The notes: generated from the sequence alone by a model not told the origin. A DNA stretch of 64,000 nt from Candidatus Gastranaerophilales bacterium (GCA_016282705.1 JAEELO010000001.1:35465-99464); one strand, 5' to 3'; positions 17,862 through 27,370 are shown, counted from the stretch's first letter. Program-made: numbers and translations.

Positions 17862-19091
17862 TTATGATTTATGTGTAAGGTAGTATATTTTTATATATTC
17901 CAATTCCTCGGATTTAGTTATTAGTTTTCCGTCAAGTTTTTCTCTTAAAATATTTTCAAAAATTTCATTGAATTTGGGAGAGGGCTTAAAGCCGAGATTT
18001 ATTAAATCATTCCCGTTTGTTTGAATGTGAATATTTTTAAGTTCTTCTAAAAATTTTATTAAATAATTACTGCCTGTTATAACAAAATATCCTGCAACAG
18101 CCAAATTGGTTTTGTCTGTAAATGCTTTATATATGTCGTAATTATTATTGGGAATTTTATTATAATATAATTCTTTTAAGTCCTGAACTGATTTTTTCTC
18201 CGCCGAACTTAAATTCAATCGTTCTATTGCATATTTTGATTTAAAAATAAGCATTAATACAAATAAAAACCATTTATTATTATTATCAAATAAATTATAT
18301 TTGGAAATTTCATTATAAAAATCACTGTTAAATTGTAATATGACATTATCTGAAATTAATTTATAAGCATTGGTTTTTATTACTATATCGTATAATTTTT
18401 TTTCATTATCAAGAGAAAAATATTGCTTTAATTCATTTTTAATACGCTCAAGAGGCATTGTATCATTTATATCGGTTAAATATTTCTGAATTAATTCATA
18501 AGTAGAATTTTCAATATCAAAATCAAATCGAACCATAAATTTTAATGCGCGTATTATTCTTGAGGGATCATCAATGAAACTTTTTTCGTGTAATATTTTA
18601 ATCTGTTTATTTAAGATATCGTTATATCCGTTAAAATAATCAATAAGAGAATATTTATCCTCTCCCGTTAAACTCAAAGCCAGAGTATTTATTGTGAAAT
18701 CACGCCTTTGAACATCAGATTTTAAATCACATCCAAAGTTATAAGCAATGGGTAAAAATCCTGATTTATCATATTTTTCTTGACGGGTGGATGCAAAATC
18801 AATTTCTACCCCGTTAATAAACTGAGCTTTTACTGTTCTTAAATTATCCTGCACCGAAATAATTTTAAAATCAGCATCTTTTTCCAGTATTTTTGAAAAT
18901 TCAACGGCATCTGATAGAACAGCAATATCAATATCTTTTATTTGATGATGCATTATTATGTCTCTAACTATTCCGCCGATTAAAAATATTTTTATATTAT
19001 TTTTTTCGGCAGCACAAGAAGCCGCATAAATTGCCGCTTTATATTCATCATTAATTGAACGGTTAAACTCTGTTTCTAATAATATCGCCAT
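17862..19091 (-). CDS. cca: CCA tRNA nucleotidyltransferase / poly(A)-polymerase family
   Basis: Template-independent nucleotidyltransferase of 409 residues that builds or repairs tRNA 3' ends. LIGGIVRDIIMHHQIKDIDIAV holds the glycine loop and the catalytic D-x-D. RRDFTINTLALS is the next family motif and DPSRIIRALKFMVRFDF the nucleotide-recognition helix. The C-terminal part is helical without an HD motif. Class II CCA enzymes and poly(A) polymerases are hard to separate by eye; the CCA role is more likely because no other candidate is seen here. It converges with rqcH, 14 bases apart. Confidence 0.85.
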   Translation of the reverse strand: MAILLETEFNRSINDEYKAAIYAASCAAEKNNIKIFLIGGIVRDIIMHHQIKDIDIAVLSDAVEFSKILEKDADFKIISVQDNLRTVKAQFINGVEIDFASTRQEKYDKSGFLPIAYNFGCDLKSDVQRRDFTINTLALSLTGEDKYSLIDYFNGYNDILNKQIKILHEKSFIDDPSRIIRALKFMVRFDFDIENSTYELIQKYLTDINDTMPLERIKNELKQYFSLDNEKKLYDIVIKTNAYKLISDNVILQFNSDFYNEISKYNLFDNNNKWFLFVLMLIFKSKYAIERLNLSSAEKKSVQDLKELYYNKIPNNNYDIYKAFTDKTNLAVAGYFVITGSNYLIKFLEELKNIHIQTNGNDLINLGFKPSPKFNEIFENILREKLDGKLITKSEELEYIKIYYLTHKS

Positions 19092-19108
19092 ATTCGGATT
19101 ATAACAGA

Positions 19109-20779
19109 TTAGTTAAAATCTTTAAATATAGGATTGTTATTTTCTAATTTTGATAAAGTTTTATTATTTTTTATAGGACTGTTTTCATCAATTTTATAGT
19201 CCATTTGGTCTTGGGCTTTTTTCTTATTGTTTAAATATCTTGTAACTGCGATATTTAATTTTGCTATGCCGACGCCTAATACAAAACCTGAATACAAGTA
19301 GCCTGCAAGCTGCGATGCACCTATTTTTAAAACCTTAGTTTTTGTTGCTGCATCAGCATTCTTAAACAATTGAGAGAACTTCATCATCTTATTTCCCTTC
19401 ATTATTTCTCCTGCTTTAGGAAGAAGAACTTCATCAAAGGATTTTACAGATGCTTTTGTTAACCATTGTCCTGCATACTTAAGACCTTTTTTAGCACCGG
19501 TTTGTGTAACCGGGTTATTAATTAATTCTTTGCCGCCGATTCCTCTTGCAACAAGTTTAGATACCATGCCGCCAAGTATGAGCCAGTTAGTAAACCCTAA
19601 TGTATCTTTTATTACTGATTCTCTGAGTTCGTTTCCGTCTCTTGCTGACATAAATCTTGAAGCAATAGTTAAACCATACAAGAACTTAAATTGATTAATT
19701 GTCGGAACTTTACTGTTAAATTGAATATTAGATAATAAATCTGAATATTTGCCGATAGTCCTTAATGCTGCGGCTGGAAAAGCAACGCCTAAAATCATTT
19801 TTAAAGGTTTATATAATTGGAATTTCTTTTTATTACCTTTTACTTCAGTTTCATTATTTGTTTCTACTCCGACAAATCCGTCTTTACCTGTTCTTAGTTT
19901 GGTTAAAAGTCGGTTTATAGGCTGAACAGATATACATAACGCAGCACAAATTCCCATCCCAAGAGCTGTAGCAGCTGTCTTATTTTTCTTTAACGCATTG
20001 ATAAATTTCGGTAAATTTTCTTTTGTTTGAGTAGTAAAAGAATTTGAAACAGCAACGGCATTATCAACAAGTTCTGAGAAGCTTGCCTTTATTGCTTTAT
20101 TTGCTTTACAGGGTGCGGGAATTATAAAAGAAGCCTGTGCACCTGTATCTTTTATTACTCTGCCTACTATTGACGCTTTAAGTGTCTTTATTTCTTTTGC
20201 AATAGATTTTTTATTTGCACCTGTAGCTGATGCTAATTGTTTTGTTTTTTCTGCAAGTAACACAAGACTGTCAGTGATTTCTTTTTTAGAAGTCTGTGAA
20301 ATATGTCTCCAATTTGAACCGTCAAGTCCTTGAACACGATTTACAAAACTGCTTAAAAATTTCTTTTGCTCTCTGCCTGAACGTCTCCATATTTCAGCCA
20401 TTGTATCTATTGTGCTTCCGCTTGCAAAAATATTTTGAGCTTTTATATTAAATTCATTATTAAATTTTTTAGATATTCCTGTTGCGGCACCTAATCCGAT
20501 AAGTCCTACGCAAGTATGAATAAGATTACTTGTTCCTTCTCTTATACCGGTTTCAATACCTGATTGAGGACCTCTGTTTTTCCATTCAATACGAGTCCTC
20601 GGAATAACCATAGAACACATGTCAACAGCACAAGCACCAATAGCCGGACTATCATTTAATGTCCTTAATAGTAAAATACCGGGACCTTTAAACGATGGAT
20701 TTTCGCTATTATGTTTGGCTTGTAATTGATTAATATTGGAATTTTGTATTCTATCTATCATGCGTTTTGTCTTTTCCAT
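19109..20779 (-). CDS. Uncharacterised membrane protein with N-terminal SFKG motif
   Basis: Unrecognised 556-residue protein. Hydrophobic stretches lie near residues 80-105 (GLIGLGAATGISKK), 275-300 (LGMGICAALCISVQPINRL), 330-350 (ILGVAFPAAALRTIG) and at the C-terminus (YSGFVLGVGIAKLNIAVTRYL). SFKG at residues 29-32 precedes the first structured part. The early stretch SMVIPRTRIEW...GIETGIREGTSNLIH parallels SIVRPAAIAL...YAITNSITSGLIKF in the 26318 gene, so the two look paralogous. No signal peptide. A start at the internal ATG 20761 cannot be excluded. Confidence 0.7.
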   Translation of the reverse strand: MEKTKRMIDRIQNSNINQLQAKHNSENPSFKGPGILLLRTLNDSPAIGACAVDMCSMVIPRTRIEWKNRGPQSGIETGIREGTSNLIHTCVGLIGLGAATGISKKFNNEFNIKAQNIFASGSTIDTMAEIWRRSGREQKKFLSSFVNRVQGLDGSNWRHISQTSKKEITDSLVLLAEKTKQLASATGANKKSIAKEIKTLKASIVGRVIKDTGAQASFIIPAPCKANKAIKASFSELVDNAVAVSNSFTTQTKENLPKFINALKKNKTAATALGMGICAALCISVQPINRLLTKLRTGKDGFVGVETNNETEVKGNKKKFQLYKPLKMILGVAFPAAALRTIGKYSDLLSNIQFNSKVPTINQFKFLYGLTIASRFMSARDGNELRESVIKDTLGFTNWLILGGMVSKLVARGIGGKELINNPVTQTGAKKGLKYAGQWLTKASVKSFDEVLLPKAGEIMKGNKMMKFSQLFKNADAATKTKVLKIGASQLAGYLYSGFVLGVGIAKLNIAVTRYLNNKKKAQDQMDYKIDENSPIKNNKTLSKLENNNPIFKDFN

Positions 20780-20975
20780 GCCTAATAATGTTCGTACAAA
20801 AAAAAAATTGCTATTATTATGGCCGGATTGTAAAAATACTGAGTACTATTTTAACAAAATAATTAAATCTTTTTAATAAATGCTTATATTTTCTTTACAT
20901 TTCAGAAAAAAACATTAAAGTTTAACAAAAGTTATCCGATAAAAGAAGTAAGGCAAGATAAAAAACAGAGGCAAA

Positions 20976-21242
20976 ATGGAAGAAAACGGCATAATACAAA
21001 AACGACCATTCGGTCTGAATATAGCATTCCCTCAAAAAACTGTTGAAGAAGTTAAAAAAGTAGTTCAACAGGAAGTTGAAGCTATAAAAGAAAATCCCCT
21101 TTCAAATTATTTAGATGAAAATTCTAAGGTTTTTGACGGAACTGTTGCCAAAGAAATACGAAAATATCAGGCTCAGATATATGCAATGGGTCAAGCAGCC
21201 CGAGAAGGTCAGCCTACGACGACCTTTAGAATGGAAATGTAA
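20976..21242 (+). CDS. Small conserved-looking hypothetical protein
   Basis: Unrecognised 88-residue soluble protein, preceded by an AGAGG site 5 bases before ATG. Composition is charged, with an amphipathic helix (VEEVKKVVQQEVEAIKE) and a C-terminal helix (IRKYQAQIYAMGQAAREG). A strong terminator follows within 45 bases, so it is a monocistronic unit divergent from the 19109 gene. No function can be assigned. Confidence 0.65.
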   Translation: MEENGIIQKRPFGLNIAFPQKTVEEVKKVVQQEVEAIKENPLSNYLDENSKVFDGTVAKEIRKYQAQIYAMGQAAREGQPTTTFRMEM

Positions 21243-21284
21243 TATATCAGAGAAACAAAAAGGGATAAAACCCTTTTATAAACA

Positions 21285-21309
21285 CCCCCTATAAAAAGGG
21301 GGTTTTATT
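21285..21309 (+). terminator. Rho-independent terminator
   Basis: CCCCCT (21285-21290) pairs with AGGGGG (21297-21302) around a six-base loop and is followed by TTTTATTT. It ends the 20976 unit. Confidence 0.85.
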
Positions 21310-21318
21310 TATAATAAA

Positions 21319-21348
21319 ATTCGGCAATTATAATTGCCGAATTATTTT
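21319..21348. terminator. Palindromic bidirectional terminator
   Basis: A perfect 24-base palindrome (21319-21342) followed on the plus strand by TATTTTTT and on the minus strand by a T-rich stretch. It serves the minus gene ending at 21349 and backs up the plus terminator before it. Confidence 0.75.
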
Positions 21349-21594
21349 TTATGCTTCTATAAATAATCTTCTTCCGACGATATTTGGTTGACCATTGTAA
21401 TATCCTGCAAAATAACCGCCTTTTACGGGTTTATTTACTCCGTAATTTTTTGTTCTTCCTGCGGTCGGTTGTACAATAAAAGGATTTTCAAACGGGTTAT
21501 TACTTGTTATACTTGTACTTGATACATTTTGCAATGCATTGGCTGAAGGAGTATATATCACTTGAGATAACATATTTCTTAATCTGTTAATCAT
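21349..21594 (-). CDS. Small Asn/Gly-rich hypothetical protein
   Basis: Unrecognised 81-residue product with low-complexity Ser/Asn/Pro content and a C-terminal GGYFAGYYNGQ. GGAAG lies a few bases before ATG 21594, and a bidirectional terminator follows directly. YFAG also occurs near the N-terminus of the M16 protease, so the two may share a short linear motif. No transmembrane helix. Function unknown. Confidence 0.55.
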   Translation of the reverse strand: MINRLRNMLSQVIYTPSANALQNVSSTSITSNNPFENPFIVQPTAGRTKNYGVNKPVKGGYFAGYYNGQPNIVGRRLFIEA

Positions 21595-22159
21595 TGCACT
21601 TCCTTTTTTTTACATACACATATTCTTTTATAATGATTATTTTTATTATGTCATTATTATATCAATTCTTTTTAATAAAAATAAGTAATAATTATTAAAA
21701 TCATATTATTGAATGATATAAACTTTCGTAATATTTTTTGTTTAGAAAAATTTCTTTCTGGGAATATAAAACTGTATATCGCAAAAGATAGATAAAAATA
21801 TAAATTAAAATATAAAAAAATAATAGTAATTTAACAATAAAAAAATGCCCGGACTGATTTATCGCGGGAACTTGAAAATGAATTAAAAAGTTATATACTT
21901 ATTATTCACTTGTATATTTTTGACTGTTTTTATTTACAGAATTGCGGTTATAAAACAAGAATATAATATTGTTTTGATAAAAAATAGAACAAAAATTTCC
22001 CTTATACTTGCTGGGCATGGGTATAAGATAGATAACAACGAAGTGAAATATCATATGACTGTATGTTATTTTTCTTAAAAACTTGACGAAACGCAAAAAA
22101 AAATATACAATTAACTGGTATTTGGGAAATACGCAAAAAATGAAAGGTAACAAAAAAAT
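21595..22159. other. AT-rich intergenic region upstream of pilin
   Basis: No credible gene; a minus-strand frame at 21902-22153 is a Phe/Ile/Lys-rich artefact of AT bias. Visible elements are a GC-richer patch at 21846-21872 with CCCG/CGGG arms, an inverted repeat CTTATAC/GTATAAG at about 22003-22028 and the pilin promoter at 22083-22111. ACGCAAAAA occurs twice (22091 and 22131), flanking a GTATTT/AAATAC hairpin. Confidence 0.5.
22083..22111 (+). promoter_or_regulatory. Sigma-70-type promoter of the pilin gene
   Basis: TTGACG at 22083-22088 and TACAAT at 22106-22111 with a 17-base spacer, close to consensus. The inferred transcript start near 22118 gives a leader of about 42 bases with GAAAGG at 22142-22147. 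This is the best promoter match I found in the window, fitting strong expression of a major pilin. Confidence 0.75.
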
Positions 22160-22756
22160 ATGAGAAAATTAGGTTTCACTCTTGCCGAAGTTTTGATTAC
22201 TTTGGTTATCATTGGTGTAATTGCTGCTATGACAGTTCCTACATTGATGAACAATACTAATGCACAAGAATTTCGTTCTGCATTAAAGAAAGCTATTTCT
22301 GGTGTTAACCAAGCTTTAACATTAAACTATGCGTTAGAAGGCTTGTCAGCACAAGATTACAATTCTGCAGCAGCTGTTGTTAGAGATGTATTCAAAGTAA
22401 GAATGAGCGTTCTTACAACTCCTGGTACTTCTTTAGACTCAGTTTGTACAGGTGCTAGCAACGATACGAAATTTACAACAGCAGATGGTATGAACTTCTG
22501 TGTAACAGGTTGGTCAACATCTGATGCATCTACTCAAACAGGTGCTTGTAACTCTTACAACACAAAACCATGTGGTTCTGATACAGCTCCGAACTTATGG
22601 ATTGACGTAAACGGTGACAGAAAACCAAACAGAGTTACAACAAGCTCAAATGCACCAAAAGATATCTACCAAGCACAAATTTATGCTCAAAAGGTTATTC
22701 CTTACGGTGGACCATCTCAACAAGTTATGTTTGATAAAGAAGTTAAAACTAACTAA
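22160..22756 (+). CDS. Type IV pilin-like protein with class III signal
   Basis: Prepilin of 198 residues starting MRKLGFTLAEVLITL. PilD-type cleavage is predicted between Gly5 and Phe6, with Glu at mature position +5. The hydrophobic alpha-1 helix ends near residue 30. The globular part has four cysteines (SVCTG, NFCVT, GACNS, KPCGS), probably two disulfides, and WIDVNGDRKPN typical of pseudopilins. Codon use differs from the neighbours (more ATC, TAC, AAC, TTC), as expected for high expression. Single gene with its own promoter and terminator; pilT lies ~25 kb away. Major pilin versus pseudopilin cannot be decided. Confidence 0.88.
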   Translation: MRKLGFTLAEVLITLVIIGVIAAMTVPTLMNNTNAQEFRSALKKAISGVNQALTLNYALEGLSAQDYNSAAAVVRDVFKVRMSVLTTPGTSLDSVCTGASNDTKFTTADGMNFCVTGWSTSDASTQTGACNSYNTKPCGSDTAPNLWIDVNGDRKPNRVTTSSNAPKDIYQAQIYAQKVIPYGGPSQQVMFDKEVKTN

Positions 22757-22776
22757 TTTGTTGACAGTGTAAATTT

Positions 22777-22810
22777 AAAAGCGGCGTAAATTCGTTTATG
22801 CCGCTTTTTT
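22777..22810. terminator. Terminator between convergent pilin and M16 genes
   Basis: A 14-base stem with one G-U pair (22777-22790 with 22795-22808) around a UUCG tetraloop, followed by TTTTTT at 22805-22810. The T run touches the stop codon of the M16 gene, so the hairpin probably serves both strands. Confidence 0.85.
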
Positions 22811-25652
22811 ACTGCAAATTTAATGCTTTTAATGTTTTTGTACTTGCAACAATAGATGTAATCGGCGGATTTTGGAATACATAATTTGCCGTTAATCTTA
22901 TATCATCAGCTGTTATTTTTTCAATAGCATCAAATAACTGCTGATAATAATTAATTCCATATAAAGATGTTTTAGCGGAACCATATGATGTTGTAATATC
23001 CGAATTGGTTTCAAGCATATCTAAAATATCAGATTTATAACTCATTTTTGCATTTTCAAGTTCTTTTTGTGATACATTCTGTGTTTTTAACAGATTAACA
23101 TTATGTTCAAATCCTTCAAGTGCTTTTTGTACATTTTTAGGTGAACCTTCATTCGGATTAGGACTGTCCGTTGTAGTTCCGATATTTAATCTGATAGTTT
23201 CACAATCATTTTCGTCGCATATTGATGAACTTACGTGATATGCCAATTTTTTATTTTCTCGAAGGTCGGAAAATAATCTTGATGACATACTTCCGCCTAA
23301 TATTTTATTTAAAATATCTATTTTCACTATATCATTTATGTTTTTGCTTCTTTTATATTTATATGCTTGAATAATTTCAGCTTGTGCTTTTTCATCTGCT
23401 GCAGCAAGAATTTTTGTTTCTGTGTTTGGTTTATAGATATAGTAATTAGGCGAATGAATTGTATTGAATTCTTTAAATAACGGCAATTTTGATAATTCAC
23501 TGTTTAAAACGGTTTCATTATATTGATTTTTATCAACAGCACCTGTATATATTGCCGAACATTTTGCTGTGGATAATATTAATGAGTATGCATTTCTTAT
23601 ATCTTGAAGAGTTAATGCTTCAAGTTCTTGTAATCGTTTTTCTTTTGATTCATATATCCTTATTTCCGGATATAATTCTCTGTTTAATTTATCTGCTGCC
23701 GAAATTTCTTCACTATTAATATTATCTCTTATAACGGATTTTGCTCTTTCAAATTCTTGCTCTGAAAAATTAGGATATAAAAGCATTTCATTTATCAATT
23801 GTATTACGGTTGAAATATCGGAAGATGTAAAATCAGCAGAAACACTCATTCCGTTATGGGTTGATATTGTATTAATTCCTATATCATTAGAATTAAGAAT
23901 TGCATTATATGTATCTTTATTTTTAAATTGTGTACCTCTGTTCAAAAGTTCATTTAATACCAAAAATGCAGGAGAGGAAATACCTGTTAATTCATCTGAC
24001 TCCATATTCAACCATAAAGATGCTTTAGCACTTTCATTTCCCGAAATAAACATTGTTTTAATATTATTTGCCAATTTATATTGTTTAATATTGCTTGTGA
24101 TTTCATTAACTGATTTTTTTGCATCTGTAGGAACGGCACCAAAAGATACTGAATTTGATTTATTTATAACGGTATTATAATTCTGTTTTATACTTGTTTC
24201 TGTTGATGTCTTTTCATGTGAAACACACATTGATACTTTATTTAAATCTAAGAATTTACGTGCAGTATCAGATATATCTTGCGGGGTAATGTTCCTTATA
24301 TTATTTAGAGATTCATAAAAATAATTATAATCATTATCTAATGCCATCTGCGTTAATGCACCGTTCAGTGCGGAGGATGTTTCAGATATTGAATTAACGG
24401 AATTAATTGCACGTTTTTTATAAATATCAACTTCATTTTGAGATGGTGGTATATTTGAAATTTTAGTTATTTCATCATATAAAATTTTTATTACGTCTTC
24501 TATTTGTTTTTCGGGGGCATCTGCTGTAATTAATATTGCACTTGCTCCATCAACTTTATTTTGCATTCTTTCCGTATATATACTTGCTGATAATCCGTAC
24601 TTATCAAGTCTTTTTGATAAATCGGATCCGCTGGAGGTTAATACCTCCATTAATGCAGATAATTTATCACATTCAGCTTTCGATGTGCCTTCAGGAACGG
24701 CAAAACCCATTGTAACAGATGCTGTCGTCGCATTTTGCCTTACAATATCTGTTCTGATAGGTTTATCGTTATATTTAATCGGTTCATGATGTCTTTGATT
24801 AATTTTTGAATAATCATTTTTCTTATTAAAATATTTAGAAACCAGTTGTATTGTTTCATTTGTATCAACATCACCCGTTATAACGGTAACGGCATTATCC
24901 GGTGTATACCAAGTATTATAATAATCTAAAACCTTATCTCTGTTAAAAGAATTTATATTCTCTTTTGTTCCGAGAATAAAATTAGTGGAATTTGTATTAA
25001 CATTAAATAAATTCTTTAAAACAAGGCTTGTTGCAACATCAGACGGTATGTCTTTGTACATATCAATTTCTGATTTTACAGGTTCTTTTTCTTTTTCAAT
25101 TTGTTCAACAGGGAATGTCGGAAACTGAGTTTGCAGAGCATTAAGTCTTATTGCTTTCTCCAGTGAATCTTTATTAAGTAATTGCAGACTCAAGAAATAG
25201 TCAGTTACACCAAAATTTGTTGAAGCATTTGTATATGCACCAATATCCGAGACTTGTTTATCGTATTCTCTTGGTGCTAAATCTTTACTCCCGTTAAATA
25301 AATTATGTTCTATAAAATGACTTATTCCTCTGATATCCTCAGTTTCATTTAAAGAACCTACATGGTAAGTTGTTTTAACTACAGTGGCACCTTTTTTAGG
25401 TGCAATAATTACACGTTGTCCATTGGCAAGTTGAAATACACTCGCTTTCTCTTTTAATCCGGGAATTGGTATTTCACCCAATTTTGTATATGAAATAGGT
25501 AAGTTTGAATTAATTTGAGATTGTCCCGCAAAATATGCAGGTGACATAGCATTTTTTTGCGTGTTAATATTTCCCTGTTCTTTGTTTTTTTCGTTTTTAA
25601 CTTGAACAGGAATCATCTTAACATTATTTATGTTAATTGGTGATATTTTCAT
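22809..25652 (-). CDS. M16-family zinc metallopeptidase, two fused units
   Basis: Insulinase-like protein of 947 residues. The N-terminal unit has the inverted zinc motif HFIEH (His112, Glu115, His116) and a Glu-rich helix near residue 190 for the third ligand. The C-terminal unit (after about residue 500) lacks HxxEH but keeps NKKLAYHVSSSI, the R/Y-type substrate element, so it forms the inactive half of the clamshell. No signal peptide; residues 1-45 are Asn/Lys-rich and carry YFAGQ at 40-44. SVSFGAVP lies at the junction of the two units. Role probably peptide degradation; cellular location uncertain. Confidence 0.88.
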   Translation of the reverse strand: MKISPININNVKMIPVQVKNEKNKEQGNINTQKNAMSPAYFAGQSQINSNLPISYTKLGEIPIPGLKEKASVFQLANGQRVIIAPKKGATVVKTTYHVGSLNETEDIRGISHFIEHNLFNGSKDLAPREYDKQVSDIGAYTNASTNFGVTDYFLSLQLLNKDSLEKAIRLNALQTQFPTFPVEQIEKEKEPVKSEIDMYKDIPSDVATSLVLKNLFNVNTNSTNFILGTKENINSFNRDKVLDYYNTWYTPDNAVTVITGDVDTNETIQLVSKYFNKKNDYSKINQRHHEPIKYNDKPIRTDIVRQNATTASVTMGFAVPEGTSKAECDKLSALMEVLTSSGSDLSKRLDKYGLSASIYTERMQNKVDGASAILITADAPEKQIEDVIKILYDEITKISNIPPSQNEVDIYKKRAINSVNSISETSSALNGALTQMALDNDYNYFYESLNNIRNITPQDISDTARKFLDLNKVSMCVSHEKTSTETSIKQNYNTVINKSNSVSFGAVPTDAKKSVNEITSNIKQYKLANNIKTMFISGNESAKASLWLNMESDELTGISSPAFLVLNELLNRGTQFKNKDTYNAILNSNDIGINTISTHNGMSVSADFTSSDISTVIQLINEMLLYPNFSEQEFERAKSVIRDNINSEEISAADKLNRELYPEIRIYESKEKRLQELEALTLQDIRNAYSLILSTAKCSAIYTGAVDKNQYNETVLNSELSKLPLFKEFNTIHSPNYYIYKPNTETKILAAADEKAQAEIIQAYKYKRSKNINDIVKIDILNKILGGSMSSRLFSDLRENKKLAYHVSSSICDENDCETIRLNIGTTTDSPNPNEGSPKNVQKALEGFEHNVNLLKTQNVSQKELENAKMSYKSDILDMLETNSDITTSYGSAKTSLYGINYYQQLFDAIEKITADDIRLTANYVFQNPPITSIVASTKTLKALNLQ

Positions 25653-25686
25653 AATAAATTGTCAACTTACCTTATATATAATAAAA

Positions 25687-25715
25687 TTGTTTAAAATGAA
25701 AAATATTGATATAAT
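25687..25715 (+). promoter_or_regulatory. Putative promoter of the 25799 gene
   Basis: TTGTTT (25687-25692) and TATAAT (25710-25715) are separated by 17 bases. The leader that follows can form two small hairpins (AATGTAAA/TTTACATT and CAACAA/TTGTTG) before the start codon. The -35 match is weak. Confidence 0.45.
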
Positions 25716-25798
25716 AAAAGCCGAATGTAAAGAATATTTACATTATTAACAACAAATTTATTGTTGAGTTTTATATAAAACGGAAGAAACATACAATT

Positions 25799-26317
25799 AT
25801 GACAAATCTAATAAACTTATATCCGCAATATAGAATAAATAAAGACAGAAGACAACAAAATATCCCTGTAGCAGTTGAACGCCGTTCCGGTAAAGACAGA
25901 AGAAGTCAGGATAGAGTTGCCTTGGATTCTCAATTAACAAAAGATATTTATTCCGTAAAAAGCCAAGTTGCAAAAATAGAATCTATGGCTCCAAGGTTGT
26001 TTGCAGACAGAGTTACTACACAAGCTCCGAATTTTGCATCTATGAATAATTTTACTCAGGATCAACTGGTAAAAGAGTCTAAACCGGATATGTCAGCTAT
26101 TGCAAGACAAGAAGCTAAGCTTCAAGATAAATCTTCTACTATATTTACTATTGGTGTATTATCAGCAGCAATTGCTGCTGCGATTGCAGTATCATTTATG
26201 GGAACTACAGGTGCTGTTATTGCATTGGGAACCGGTTTATACATCGGCGGAAGAATTTTAAAAACCATTATTGCAAAAGAAATTAAAGAAGAAGAGCAGG
26301 TCAAAAAATCAAAATAA
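25799..26317 (+). CDS. Membrane-anchored protein with RRxxxRRxGxDRRS motif
   Basis: Product of 172 residues. Residues ~13-40 are Arg-rich (NKDRRQQNIPVAVERRSGKDRRS), a pattern found at N-termini of many short envelope or PilZ-associated proteins. A variable middle is followed by a Gly/Ala-rich hydrophobic stretch (FTIGVLSAAIAAAIAVSFMG, then TGAVIALGTGLYIGGRIL) that reads as one or two membrane helices, and a basic/acidic tail. Monocistronic, convergent with the 26318 gene whose stop abuts it. Function unknown. Confidence 0.65.
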   Translation: MTNLINLYPQYRINKDRRQQNIPVAVERRSGKDRRSQDRVALDSQLTKDIYSVKSQVAKIESMAPRLFADRVTTQAPNFASMNNFTQDQLVKESKPDMSAIARQEAKLQDKSSTIFTIGVLSAAIAAAIAVSFMGTTGAVIALGTGLYIGGRILKTIIAKEIKEEEQVKKSK

Positions 26318-27370
26318 TTATTGCTTTTTCTCTTTAGTTGTTTTTTCTGCTGCTCTCTCTGCTAAATATGTAGAAATAAATGGTATTATACCGTAATATA
26401 CAGCTGCGAAGATTAAAGTTGGTCTTAATATGTTTATGCCGTCTATATATTTTCCGAGTTTTGGATTATTTTTATGTATTTGTGCAAATTTTTCCGTAAT
26501 ATTTTTTGTGCTGTTTTTAATTATTTTATCAATGCCATAACCTGCTGAAATAGAAATTCCTGTTGATATTAAATTATTATATACAAGAGGTTTTTTACGT
26601 TGAGAAGCTATTTCTTTATTTTTGAAAGTTCTGTGCGCAAAAGATAATGAAAGCAGGGCATCTGTTGCTATAGTCATGTTTCTTGCAATATCTTGATTAT
26701 TAGAGCTGTGTTTTATTGCAAACTTTTGGAAAGAGTCATTATTTAAAATTTTACCGATACCTTTTGCCGTATAATTTGATAATGAGCCTTTAAATGATGT
26801 CTTATTATTTGTATTAAAATCATTTGAGAAAATATTATTATATTTATTTTCATGCTGTGGAGTTTTAATTTTATTTTTACTTGTTTTATTAAATAAAAAG
26901 TCCATAAATACAGGAATTAAAGCAACTGTCATTATGGATTTCGGAATAGCGGTGATTAACCCTGTACTGAGCTTTAATAATTGTGAGGCAAATTTATAAT
27001 TGTTTGATTTTGTAAGGTCTTTTGCACCTGCTTTTAATGTATTAATTGTTTTTTTAGACAAAAATTCGGAAGGATTTTTATCAATTTTTTTAATAGCATT
27101 TTCAACAGGCAGGGCAACTGCTTCAACCATTGCAAATTTAATCAACCCTGACGTTATTGAATTAGTTATTGCATATTCTTTATTTTCTTTTTTAACATCA
27201 GGAGTCAGTGCAATAGCTGCCGGTCTTACAATTGATGCCATAGCAAGCGAGGTTCCGGCAATAAAACTTGCACCGTGTTCAGAGATTTTTTCCAATCCCT
27301 TTAATACGGCTTTATTATTGTATATACTGCCGAAGCTTTGGGAATTTAGATTATTGCCGTTTATTTTCAT
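26318..27370 (-). CDS. Uncharacterised membrane protein with N-terminal SFGS motif
   Basis: Unrecognised 350-residue protein beginning at ATG 27370, where AGG lies 7 bases upstream; a longer frame to 27403 adds 11 residues without support. SFGS is at residues 12-15 and an internal TSFKG precedes the second half. Helical segments include FIAGTSLAMASIVRPAAIAL, LSTGLITAIPKSIMTVALI and LIFAAVYYGIIPFISTYL. The stretch around SIVRPAAIAL parallels SMVIPRTRIEW in the 19109 protein, so the two look like diverged family members. No known domain. Confidence 0.68.
   Translation of the reverse strand: MKINGNNLNSQSFGSIYNNKAVLKGLEKISEHGASFIAGTSLAMASIVRPAAIALTPDVKKENKEYAITNSITSGLIKFAMVEAVALPVENAIKKIDKNPSEFLSKKTINTLKAGAKDLTKSNNYKFASQLLKLSTGLITAIPKSIMTVALIPVFMDFLFNKTSKNKIKTPQHENKYNNIFSNDFNTNNKTSFKGSLSNYTAKGIGKILNNDSFQKFAIKHSSNNQDIARNMTIATDALLSLSFAHRTFKNKEIASQRKKPLVYNNLISTGISISAGYGIDKIIKNSTKNITEKFAQIHKNNPKLGKYIDGINILRPTLIFAAVYYGIIPFISTYLAERAAEKTTKEKKQ

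Noticed and set aside
21902..22153. Minus-strand 83-residue protein upstream of the pilin
   Set aside because: Phe/Ile/Tyr-rich AT-bias artefact overlapping the pilin promoter.
22083..22160. c-di-GMP riboswitch in the pilin leader (ACGCAAAAA twice with a hairpin)
   Set aside because: The GEMM core (paired GCAAA/receptor elements and GNRA loop) is absent, and the first ACGCAAAAA lies within the promoter spacer.
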